Counted from the first letter of the stretch, positions 1-5,589 are shown. The stretch is 7,110 bases of DNA from an uncultured Geobacter sp. (GCA_937886325.1 CALABV010000061.1:1-7110); one strand, 5' to 3'. The notes: generated by a model not told the origin, from the letters alone. Made by a program: numbers and translations.

Positions 1-1
1 A

Positions 2-808
2 ACGGTGCGGTCCATGGATCTGTTTCTGGAAGAGAGTTTCCCGGCGCGTGTTGTCCGGATGCCGGAAGGAGAGGACCCGGACACCTATCTTGAGAAATAC
101 GGCAGTGAATCCTTTGCCGGTGCGGTCGCCGATGCCCAGCCGATTTTCGAGTTTTTCTTCAGGGACCTCTGCCGGCAGACCGACATCGCAGGGGTCGGCG
201 GCAAGATTGCGGTCATAGATGAACTGACGCCCCGCCTCCGCAAGATTGCCGACAGTGTTGAACGGGACTTGTATGTGAGAGAGGTCGCCCGTTTTCTGGC
301 GGTGGAAGAAAAGGACGTCCGGCGGAAGCTTGGCAAGGGTTCGTCCAATCAGACGCTTCTTTCCGGCCGCCGGGAGCGGCGCAGCAGCGGTTCCGGCCCG
401 GAAGAGATGCTTTTGTGTCTCATGGGCAAGTATCCGGAAGTTGTTAGGATGATTGTCGATTTCGGTCCCGAGCGGATCTTCGGTGTAGAACTTCTGGCGG
501 TGGCGGACCGCATTATCGACTGTGTGACTGCGGACAGTCGGATTGACTGGTCGCACATTCTCGACGCCGTTGATTCCAGGGAAGAGCGAAGTCGACTTGC
601 TTCGCTGTTTGTGGAAGAAGGTCACCTGGAAGGAGTAGATGTTCGGAAGGCATTTGAACAGTGTCGGCGCGCGCTCGACCGAGTCGCCTTGCGGGAGATA
701 AAAGAGTTGACGATGGAACTGGCGAGGACGGAACCCGACAGTGACGCATATTTCGAATTATTGCACAGGATAGATGCCCTTCGGGCGAAAAAATCCCAGT
801 TGACGTAA
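2..808 (+). CDS. dnaG: DNA primase DnaG, C-terminal part (5' end outside window)
   Basis: DnaG synthesises RNA primers for the replisome. The window opens inside the gene in the frame starting at base 2; the GTG at base 5 is an internal Val codon, not a start. About 268 codons are present. The segment PEGEDPDTYLEKYG (about residues 20-33 here) matches the end of the TOPRIM/RNA-polymerase domain, where primases carry a PDGEDPD-like motif. It is followed by the helical stretch and then, after a basic Ser/Gly/Arg linker (near residues 118-132), the helical DnaB-helicase-binding domain, which ends in a charged helix (HRIDALRAKKSQ). The zinc finger and most TOPRIM metal-binding acids would lie upstream and cannot be checked. 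The stop TAA is followed 57 bases later by rpoD, the classical macromolecular-synthesis operon order, which strongly supports the call. No frameshift is seen. Confidence 0.93.
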   Translation, partial: TVRSMDLFLEESFPARVVRMPEGEDPDTYLEKYGSESFAGAVADAQPIFEFFFRDLCRQTDIAGVGGKIAVIDELTPRLRKIADSVERDLYVREVARFLAVEEKDVRRKLGKGSSNQTLLSGRRERRSSGSGPEEMLLCLMGKYPEVVRMIVDFGPERIFGVELLAVADRIIDCVTADSRIDWSHILDAVDSREERSRLASLFVEEGHLEGVDVRKAFEQCRRALDRVALREIKELTMELARTEPDSDAYFELLHRIDALRAKKSQLT

Positions 809-832
809 CCAGAGTGGAACACAGAATACAAT
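800..832 (+). promoter_or_regulatory. Weak candidate rpoD-proximal promoter
   Basis: TTGACG (800-805) overlaps the end of dnaG and TACAAT (827-832) lies 33 bases before the rpoD ATG. Each box is close to the sigma-70 consensus, but the 21-base spacer is too long for a good promoter. It may be chance, or rpoD may depend mainly on transcription from upstream of dnaG. Confidence 0.2.
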
Positions 833-865
833 CACGCCGATTGTTTTGATGAAGAGGTGAACCGG

Positions 866-2626
866 ATGGCAAAAAAGAGCATGGAAGAGGTCAAGCATTT
901 GATCGACCTGGGGAAAGAGAAAGGATTCCTTACCTACGATGAGGTAAACGATCTCCTCCCCCCCGACATCGTATCCTCGGACCAGATTGATGATGTCATG
1001 AGCATGTTCGGTGAGATGGATATAGAGGTCGTTGACTCCGCCCAGAAAGTCAAGATACCCAAGGTGAAACTGGATCTTGAGGACGAAGAGGAACTGGAAG
1101 GCGAGCAGGAAGAGGTCGAGTTCGAGCCGGGTGTCCTCGGACGCACCAGCGATCCGGTGCGTATGTACCTGCGCGAGATGGGATCGGTCTCCCTTCTCAC
1201 CCGCGAAGGCGAGGTGGAGATTGCGAAACGCATCGAGGACGGAGATCGGGACGTGGCGCGCGTAATCTATACGACCCCCATTACCGTGAAAGAAGTCATC
1301 GCCCTGGGAGACATGCTGGAAAAATTCCAGGTATCCGCCGCCGAGATCAGCAAGGAAGTGGAAGAGGAGGAGCTTGAAGAGGACGAGGAGGATGTCCAGA
1401 AGACCCGACTCCTGGAGATCATCAATGTCATCCGCTCGTGCGACGCGACCATGGAGGCCCATTCGTCATCCCTTGCGGATCCCGCGCTTCCGGATGGCGA
1501 CCGTGAAAGAATCGTGCGGGAGCTGCACGAGGTGAGGGAGAAGACCGCGGAGCTCCTGAAATCGCTGCGGCTCAAGGACCGCCATATCGAAAGGATAGCC
1601 CAACGCCTGAAGGAACTCGCCGGAAAGGTGGATCGGGTAACGGAGGAAATCCGCGAGTTGAGCGTGGAGACGGGTATTCCGTTCGAAGAGCTGATGGAGC
1701 TCTGTCAGGAGCCATCGGGCGGTGACGAAGCGCGCTCACGGGTTCTGGCCGCTGTCTCCGCGTCGGAGGAGAATGCCGAGAGGGTTGAGAAAAAACTGAA
1801 ATCCGTGCGGAGGAAGCTGGAAAAGATAGAGCAGGAGTCAGGATTTCAGGCCGTTGAGCTGGCAAAGGAAATCAAGGCGATTGAAGAGGGCGAGAGGAAG
1901 GCAAAGGAAGCGAAGTCGGAGCTGGTGGAGGCAAATCTGCGCCTTGTCGTCTCCATCGCGAAAAAATACACCAACCGCGGCCTCCAGTTTCTCGATCTGA
2001 TTCAGGAAGGGAATATCGGCCTCATGAAGGCCGTGGACAAATTCGAATACCAGCGGGGCTACAAGTTTTCCACCTATGCCACGTGGTGGATACGGCAGGC
2101 GATTACCCGCGCCATTGCCGACCAGGCGAGGACGATCCGGATTCCCGTTCACATGATAGAAACCATCAATAAACTTATCCGGACAAGCCGTCAGCTTGTC
2201 CAGGAAATCGGGCGTGAGCCGTCGCCGGAAGAGATCGCCGAACGGATGAGCCTCCCGCTCGACAAGGTCCGCAAGGTACTCAAGATAGCGAAGGAACCCA
2301 TCTCGCTGGAAACACCCATCGGAGAGGAAGAGGACTCCCATCTCGGCGACTTCATCGAGGACAAGGGGGTCGTCTCTCCGCTGGAGGCCGTTATCAAGGC
2401 CAACCTGTCGGAGCAGACCGCCCGGGTGTTGTCCAGCCTGACGCCGCGCGAGGAAAAGGTTCTGCGGATGCGTTTCGGCATCGGTGAAAAGAGCGATCAC
2501 ACCCTTGAGGAAGTCGGACAGAACTTCGAAGTTACCCGGGAGAGGATCCGGCAGATCGAGGCCAAGGCCCTGCGCAAGCTGCGCCACCCGAGCCGAAGCA
2601 AGAAGTTGAAGAGTTTCGTTGAATAG
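866..2626 (+). CDS. rpoD: RNA polymerase primary sigma factor RpoD (sigma-70)
   Basis: This is the housekeeping sigma factor, which directs RNA polymerase to -10/-35 promoters. I chose ATG 866 (586 aa) because AAGAGGTGA lies 5 bases upstream; the in-frame GTG at 857 is inside that ribosome-binding site. Domains in order: region 1.1 at about 5-65; an acidic linker at 70-89; region 1.2 from SDPVRMYLREMG (95-106); a long charged non-conserved region to about 345 with a second acidic run (163-178); region 2 from ELVEANLRLVVSIAKKY (352 on), including the -10-binding YATWWIRQAITRAIADQA around 404-421; region 3 around 431-505; region 4 from about 520, with the -35-binding helix-turn-helix at 546-570 (VTRERIRQIEAKALRKLRHP). 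All core motifs are intact, so it is a group 1 sigma rather than RpoS or RpoH. The transcript ends at the terminator just downstream. Confidence 0.97.
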   Translation: MAKKSMEEVKHLIDLGKEKGFLTYDEVNDLLPPDIVSSDQIDDVMSMFGEMDIEVVDSAQKVKIPKVKLDLEDEEELEGEQEEVEFEPGVLGRTSDPVRMYLREMGSVSLLTREGEVEIAKRIEDGDRDVARVIYTTPITVKEVIALGDMLEKFQVSAAEISKEVEEEELEEDEEDVQKTRLLEIINVIRSCDATMEAHSSSLADPALPDGDRERIVRELHEVREKTAELLKSLRLKDRHIERIAQRLKELAGKVDRVTEEIRELSVETGIPFEELMELCQEPSGGDEARSRVLAAVSASEENAERVEKKLKSVRRKLEKIEQESGFQAVELAKEIKAIEEGERKAKEAKSELVEANLRLVVSIAKKYTNRGLQFLDLIQEGNIGLMKAVDKFEYQRGYKFSTYATWWIRQAITRAIADQARTIRIPVHMIETINKLIRTSRQLVQEIGREPSPEEIAERMSLPLDKVRKVLKIAKEPISLETPIGEEEDSHLGDFIEDKGVVSPLEAVIKANLSEQTARVLSSLTPREEKVLRMRFGIGEKSDHTLEEVGQNFEVTRERIRQIEAKALRKLRHPSRSKKLKSFVE

Positions 2627-2639
2627 AGGTTGCTTGTTT

Positions 2640-2686
2640 CATGAAAAAAGGCCGCGTCGCAGCAGAAGGCGCGGCCTTTTTTCATG
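2640..2686 (+). terminator. Rho-independent terminator after rpoD, probably bidirectional
   Basis: A perfect 17-bp inverted repeat (2640-2656 with 2670-2686) closes a 13-base loop. The core is GGCCGCG/CGCGGCC, flanked by A6 on the left and T6 on the right, so a U-tract follows the GC stem on either strand. It starts 14 bases after the rpoD stop codon. Confidence 0.93.
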
Positions 2687-2716
2687 CGGCGCCGCGATGA
2701 AAGGCGGGCGTAATCC

Positions 2717-3844
2717 ATGGAGATGAGTTTTTTCGCGACAGCGGCAAAGGGGGTTGAGGAGGTTCTCGCCAATGAAATCCGCTCCCTCGGTATTCCGGAT
2801 CCCTGTTTGGAAAAGGGCGGGGTTCGATTCAGGGGGGATCTGGGAGCCTGCTACAAGGCAAACCTGTGGCTGCGAACCGCCCAGCGAATCCTGATGCCGG
2901 TGGCTGAATTCCCCTGCGATTCCCCCGAAACCCTGTACGAAGGGGTGCGCTCCATTCCCTGGACCCGCTTCCTGACGCCGGATATGACCCTCGCTGTTTC
3001 CTGCAATCTGCGCGATTCCGCCATGACCCACTCCGGATTCACCGCGCTCAAGACCAAGGACGCCATCGTCGATTCGATTCGGGATTCCCATGGCCGCAGA
3101 CCGAATGTGGATACCGTTGACCCCGATCTGCTGGTGAATGTCCATCTGGTGCGCAACCGCTGCACCGTCAGCCTCGACACGTCGGGCACGGGACTCGACA
3201 AGCGCGGGTATCGACTGGAGACGAAAGAGGCGCCTCTGCGGGAAACCCTTGCCGCCGCCATCATCGAACTGTCGGGATGGGACGGAACGTCCACCCTTGT
3301 AGATCCCCTGTGCGGTTCCGGAACCATTCCCATCGAGGCCGCGCTCAAGGCATCCCGACGTCCGCCCGGACTTATCCGCTCAGGATACGGTTTTCAGCGT
3401 TGGCCGGCGTACGATGCCTCCCTCTGGCGGAACATCTTCCGTGAAGCACGGGAGCAGGCACTGTCGGAGCTCCCCGTGTCGATTCTGGGCTCCGACGCTT
3501 CGAGCGGGGCCATCCGGAATGCCCGCAGGAACGCGGAGCGGGCGGGTATCGCACAATTCGTGACCTTCGGCAACCGCGACATTGGAGATGTTTCCCCGCC
3601 CCCTTCTCCGGGAATCGTTCTCTGTAATCCTCCCTATGGTGTCAGGCTCGGAGAGGAAGAAGCGCTGAAACCGCTCTACAAAAAGATTGGCGATATGCTG
3701 AAGCGGCGTTTCAATGGGTATACGGCATTCCTGCTCGTCGGAAATGCCGCTCTTGCCCCCTGTATCGGGCTCAAGGCATCACGCAGGATTGTCCTCTTTA
3801 ACGGGCCCATTGAATGTCGCCTTTTGCGGTACGAACTGTACTGA
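2717..3844 (+). CDS. THUMP-domain class I rRNA methyltransferase (RlmL/YpsC type, putative 23S rRNA m2G)
   Basis: This is a SAM-dependent RNA N2-guanine methyltransferase of the UPF0020 family. At 375 aa it has the length of stand-alone YpsC-like proteins, not the roughly 700-aa RlmL/RlmK fusion of E. coli. The N-terminal part to about residue 166 is ferredoxin-like plus THUMP, ending in the typical LDKRGYR (160-166). The Rossmann methyltransferase follows: motif I VDPLCGSGTIPIEAAL (195-210) binds SAM, GSDAS (258-262) carries the acidic SAM-ribose residue D260, and NPPYG (304-308) is the catalytic motif IV that accommodates the target base. The C-terminus FNGPIECRLLRYEL is characteristic of the family. 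The exact rRNA target cannot be read from sequence. ATG 2717 or ATG 2723 could be the start; AAAGGCGG at 2699-2706 is a mediocre ribosome-binding site that favours 2717. No clear promoter lies between the rpoD terminator and this gene, and no hairpin terminator follows it. Confidence 0.9.
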   Translation: MEMSFFATAAKGVEEVLANEIRSLGIPDPCLEKGGVRFRGDLGACYKANLWLRTAQRILMPVAEFPCDSPETLYEGVRSIPWTRFLTPDMTLAVSCNLRDSAMTHSGFTALKTKDAIVDSIRDSHGRRPNVDTVDPDLLVNVHLVRNRCTVSLDTSGTGLDKRGYRLETKEAPLRETLAAAIIELSGWDGTSTLVDPLCGSGTIPIEAALKASRRPPGLIRSGYGFQRWPAYDASLWRNIFREAREQALSELPVSILGSDASSGAIRNARRNAERAGIAQFVTFGNRDIGDVSPPPSPGIVLCNPPYGVRLGEEEALKPLYKKIGDMLKRRFNGYTAFLLVGNAALAPCIGLKASRRIVLFNGPIECRLLRYELY

Positions 3845-3877
3845 ACCTCTTTCCCTTTATCTGTCTCCGAATGGGGG

Positions 3878-4008
3878 CGATGTGCCGGAAACTGTTCGAT
3901 AATAGAAATATGTTCTGAAAAATAACATTCCCACGATGTGTGCAATCCCCGACTCATTTGAGAATTTTTTATCAATTTCACGGAAAACGTCCCTAAATTG
4001 AACATCGT
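3878..4008. repeat. Three CGATGT half-sites upstream of the sigma-54 promoter (candidate activator sites)
   Basis: CGATGTG occurs at 3878-3884 and 3934-3940 in direct orientation. Extended ACGATGT (3933-3939) is matched by its exact reverse complement ACATCGT at 4002-4008. A separate short palindrome, ATGTT-N9-AACAT, lies at 3910-3928. All lie 50-200 bases upstream of the sigma-54 boxes, where bacterial enhancer-binding proteins usually bind. No match to a named activator consensus is claimed, and the grouping was found after the fact. Confidence 0.3.
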
Positions 4009-4054
4009 TTCGAATCTTTCCACCTTCTCCCGCCGTAGTTTTTTTTAACCCTTC

Positions 4055-4071
4055 TTGGCACCTTAATTGCT
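4055..4071 (+). promoter_or_regulatory. Sigma-54 (RpoN) -24/-12 promoter
   Basis: TTGGCACCTTAATTGCT matches the sigma-54 consensus TGGCAC-N5-TTGC(A/T) in every conserved base. The invariant GG (4057-4058) and GC (4069-4070) are separated by exactly 10 bases. Transcription would begin near 4082 and run into the AmiS/UreI-like gene with a leader of about 230 nt. No sigma-70 promoter of comparable quality is visible in this 467-base gap, and a T8 tract lies just upstream (4039-4046). Sigma-54 promoters need an ATP-dependent activator bound upstream; no such activator gene is in the window. Confidence 0.8.
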
Positions 4072-4095
4072 AACTACAAAACAGCGTTTTGCCTT

Positions 4096-4168
4096 CCTCG
4101 GACTGCGCGCATTCGATTCGCATTCAGCATTTACTGTGATTGAAAGGATATCGAGTCCATATCCGAGG
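4096..4168 (+). other. Possible folded 5' leader with alternative pairings
   Basis: Within the predicted leader, CCTCGGA (4096-4102) is perfectly complementary to TCCGAGG (4162-4168). A competing hairpin, GGATAT (4146-4151) with ATATCC (4159-4164), uses part of the same right arm. GGACT (4100-4104) could instead pair with AGTCC (4154-4158). It does not match any riboswitch class I recognise. The pairings are short and could be chance. Confidence 0.25.
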
Positions 4169-4192
4169 TGATGGTTTTCCGGTCAATTTTTC

Positions 4193-4249
4193 ATGGAAAG
4201 GAGGGTAGCAGGAGGGCGTTTGAGAAGTAACGGTTGCTGTTTTTGTTGA
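4193..4249 (+). CDS. Possible 18-codon leader ORF ending in Cys-rich CCFC
   Basis: ATG 4193 opens an 18-codon frame, MERRVAGGRLRSNGCCFC, that ends in TGA 63 bases before the AmiS/UreI-like start. Three of its last four codons encode cysteine. It lies fully inside the predicted sigma-54 leader and contains two AGGAGGG tracts (4199-4205 and 4210-4216). Against it: no ribosome-binding site precedes ATG 4193, and the alternative in-frame TTG 4220 has only a 3-base gap from the second tract. Treat it as a candidate leader peptide, not an established gene. Confidence 0.18.
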   Translation: MERRVAGGRLRSNGCCFC

Positions 4250-4297
4250 TTCTTCACTTCAAAGCTTGTCTTGGTTGGGGAAATCTATTTTTATTGA

Positions 4298-4303
4298 GGG
4301 AGG
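4298..4303 (+). promoter_or_regulatory. Ribosome-binding site deciding the AmiS/UreI-like start
   Basis: GGGAGG lies 8 bases before ATG 4312 and fixes the start there. The same frame stays open upstream to TTG 4234, but that would prepend 26 unneeded residues and has no properly spaced ribosome-binding site. Confidence 0.85.
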
Positions 4304-4311
4304 AAAAAAGG

Positions 4312-4836
4312 ATGACGTTAGTACTGTTGATAGCGATTACGATGATGTGGTTTCCGGTCGGTCTGTTCTTCCTGGGTACGGGTGATGCGAAAACCTGCGG
4401 CATGATGACCCTGTGTGTTGGCATTGTGGTAGTGATAGGCGGTATCCTTCAGGGTGTGTTGCCCCCGGGGAACCTGTGGGATGCAACCATATTGATTCCT
4501 TTCGGGCTTCTCTATCTGATTATCGCCCACGCCTTGCTGTGGGGTGTTGAGAACATGAAGTCTGTCGGTAATGCGAGCCTGATGCTGGCAATCCTCTGTG
4601 CCATCTATTGCATCGCGAACCTGAACGGTTACCCCAACGGTCTGGCGAAGGTCGCCGCAACTCCGTATCTTGCTTTCATGTTTGCCACGTTCACCGTGTT
4701 GCTCGTTACGGTCTGGGCGAACTGCTACGGCAAGGTTGGCGGCAAGGTTGTCGGGTGGATGCTCCTTGTCCTCAATTTCCTGTGTCTTGCGCTGCCGGTA
4801 TTCGACCTGTACCTGTTCGGCAAGCTGCCCTTCTAG
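4312..4836 (+). CDS. AmiS/UreI-like six-helix membrane channel (putative amide/urea transporter)
   Basis: The 174-aa product is almost entirely hydrophobic, with six likely membrane helices at about 2-22, 28-50, 56-79, 84-104, 113-133 and 139-168. There is no cleavable signal peptide. The N-terminal pattern (helix 1, then FLGTGDAKTCGMMTLCVGI, about residues 19-37) resembles the conserved LGxxDxK-NxFVG segment of the AmiS/UreI family. This family includes the proton-gated urea channel of Helicobacter and amide channels beside amidases. DATILIPFGLLYLIIAHALLWG, in helix 3, fits the family FGxxYLxxA segment. It is somewhat shorter than H. pylori UreI (195 aa). The substrate (urea, short amide or other small solute) cannot be decided, and no urease or amidase gene is nearby. 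It appears monocistronic, between a sigma-54 promoter and a strong terminator, which would suit nitrogen- or stress-responsive expression. Family assignment is from remembered similarity. Confidence 0.72.
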   Translation: MTLVLLIAITMMWFPVGLFFLGTGDAKTCGMMTLCVGIVVVIGGILQGVLPPGNLWDATILIPFGLLYLIIAHALLWGVENMKSVGNASLMLAILCAIYCIANLNGYPNGLAKVAATPYLAFMFATFTVLLVTVWANCYGKVGGKVVGWMLLVLNFLCLALPVFDLYLFGKLPF

Positions 4837-4860
4837 ATTGATGTCACGAATGTAAAAATG

Positions 4861-4898
4861 AGCCGCTTATCCCGGCAAGGGATAGGCGGCTTTTTTTT
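4861..4898 (+). terminator. Rho-independent terminator after the AmiS/UreI-like gene
   Basis: AGCCGCTTATCCC (4861-4873) pairs with GGGATAGGCGGCT (4879-4891) over 13 bp with one G-U, closing a 5-base loop GGCAA. It runs directly into T8 (4891-4898). It separates this gene from the DUF4242 gene. Confidence 0.95.
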
Positions 4899-5021
4899 GT
4901 CTGTTGATTCGTGGCGGATGGATTGTTTTTGAGTAAACTCGATACGCTTTTTGGTGATAGTGTTGTGTTTTTCCGCTGTAATTTTTTCAGGTGCCCGACT
5001 CGCTTCTAATGAGAAATATGC

Positions 5022-5050
5022 TTTGCATTTATTGGTGTAGTTGCTAGAAT
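5022..5050 (+). promoter_or_regulatory. Sigma-70 promoter of the DUF4242 gene
   Basis: TTTGCA (5022-5027) and TAGAAT (5045-5050) are 17 bases apart, with transcription expected near 5057 and a leader of about 54 nt. The -10 box is 5/6 and the -35 box 4/6. A small palindrome, ATGC-TTT-GCAT (5018-5028), covers the -35 box and could be an operator. Confidence 0.5.
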
Positions 5051-5060
5051 TATCAACGAG

Positions 5061-5080
5061 AGAATGCACGCCGTGCTTCT
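5061..5080 (+). other. Leader hairpin at the start of the DUF4242 transcript
   Basis: AGAA(T)GCAC pairs with GTGCTTCT across a 3-base loop GCC, giving an 8-bp stem with one bulged T. It would be only a few bases from the predicted 5' end. It ends about 15 bases before the ribosome-binding site (GAGGGAG near 5096-5102) and so would not occlude it. It could protect the mRNA 5' end. Confidence 0.3.
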
Positions 5081-5110
5081 CCGATTCCACGATGAGAGGG
5101 AGACGAAACG

Positions 5111-5383
5111 ATGCCGAAATACGTGATTGAGAGAGAGATTCCGGGCGCCGGGAACATCGGTCCGCAGGACATGCAGGCGATTTCCCAGAAATCCTGCAGC
5201 GTGCTCAGTGAGCTGGGTCCTCAGATTCAGTGGGTTCAGAGTTATGTTACCGAAGACAAGATTTACTGCGTTTACATCGCCCCCAACAAGGAAATGGTGC
5301 TGGAGCACGCAAAAAGAGGTGGATTCCCGGCAAACAGTGTCTCGGAAGTGAAGCGGATGATAGACCCTACTACGGCTGAATAG
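5111..5383 (+). CDS. DUF4242 family protein (SCO4226-like, nickel-responsive/nickel-binding family)
   Basis: This small soluble protein of 90 aa, with no signal peptide or membrane segment, matches the usual length and layout of DUF4242 ferredoxin-like proteins. It begins PKYVIEREIPGAG, contains SQKSCSVLSELGPQIQWVQSYVTEDKIYC (about 22-50), and ends with the EHAKRGGFPANSVSEV segment (about 67-82) and the tail IDPTTAE. The best-known member, Streptomyces SCO4226, was described as nickel-responsive and nickel-binding; most relatives have no assigned function. The conserved Cys (26, 50) and His (68) positions are potential metal ligands, but this is inference. A GAGGGAG ribosome-binding site about 8 bases upstream fixes ATG 5111. 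The gene has its own promoter and terminator, so it is transcriptionally separate from the AmiS/UreI-like gene before it. Confidence 0.8.
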   Translation: MPKYVIEREIPGAGNIGPQDMQAISQKSCSVLSELGPQIQWVQSYVTEDKIYCVYIAPNKEMVLEHAKRGGFPANSVSEVKRMIDPTTAE

Positions 5384-5402
5384 CCGCTGCCGAAAGATTT
5401 AT

Positions 5403-5445
5403 GGAAAAGGCTCGCTTCAGTGTGTCGCGGGCCTTTTCCTTTTTC
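5403..5445 (+). terminator. Rho-independent terminator after the DUF4242 gene
   Basis: GGAAAAGGCTCGC (5403-5415) pairs with GCGGGCCTTTTCC (5427-5439) over 13 bp with one G-U, closing an 11-base loop. It is followed by T5 and C. It begins 20 bases after the stop codon. Confidence 0.9.
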
Positions 5446-5500
5446 AGGATTTCATGGTGAATCCGATTTTGCTCCAACCGCATACCCTTGCCTTCTTGTG

Positions 5501-5530
5501 TTGACAAAAGAGGGATACATGGGCTAGCTT
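5501..5530 (+). promoter_or_regulatory. Promoter of the rph-rdgB operon
   Basis: A perfect -35 box TTGACA (5501-5506) is followed 18 bases later by TAGCTT (5525-5530), a poor -10 box that keeps only TA and the final T. Transcription would start near 5535-5538, giving a leader of about 125 nt before rph. It is the only good candidate downstream of the preceding terminator. Confidence 0.5.
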
Positions 5531-5534
5531 TTAT

Positions 5535-5589
5535 GGGAACCGCCGGCGTTAATCGCACGCCGGCCTGCGGCATTCGGGTATGGTTTCCC
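5535..5589 (+). other. Structured 5' leader of the rph-rdgB transcript
   Basis: An inner hairpin, GCCGGCGT (5542-5549) with ACGCCGGC (5557-5564), has 8 perfect base pairs and a 7-base loop TAATCGC. It is enclosed by GGGAACC (5535-5541) pairing with GGTTTCCC (5582-5589), with one bulged base. The outer and inner stems abut at 5541/5542, as in a compact folded RNA at the transcript 5' end. No U-tract follows, so it is not a terminator. I cannot match it to a known riboswitch. Confidence 0.4.

Noticed and set aside
1838..2587. Long minus-strand open frames over rpoD (also 758-1462)
   Set aside because: They are exact antisense shadows of a clearly coding, conserved sigma factor gene in GC-rich DNA, with no family resemblance of their own.
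2697..2726. Nine-codon frame (MKGGRNPWR) whose TGA overlaps ATG 2723 as ATGA
   Set aside because: It has no ribosome-binding site, and a frame this short arises easily by chance; start 2717 of the methyltransferase is preferred.
4234..4311. N-terminal extension of the AmiS/UreI-like protein from TTG 4234
   Set aside because: ATG 4312 has an ideal GGGAGG site 8 bases upstream and starts at the first membrane helix as in the family; TTG 4234 lacks a properly spaced site.
3845..4311. Search of the large gap for CRISPR repeats, insertion-sequence ends or a c-di-GMP (GEMM) riboswitch
   Set aside because: No regular repeat-spacer pattern, terminal inverted repeats or GEMM core motifs were found; the gap is explained by a sigma-54 promoter region and leader.
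5032..5046. Second sigma-54-like site TTGGTGTAGTTGCT before the DUF4242 gene
   Set aside because: The GG and GC elements are only 7 bases apart instead of 10; a sigma-70 promoter at 5022-5050 explains the region better.
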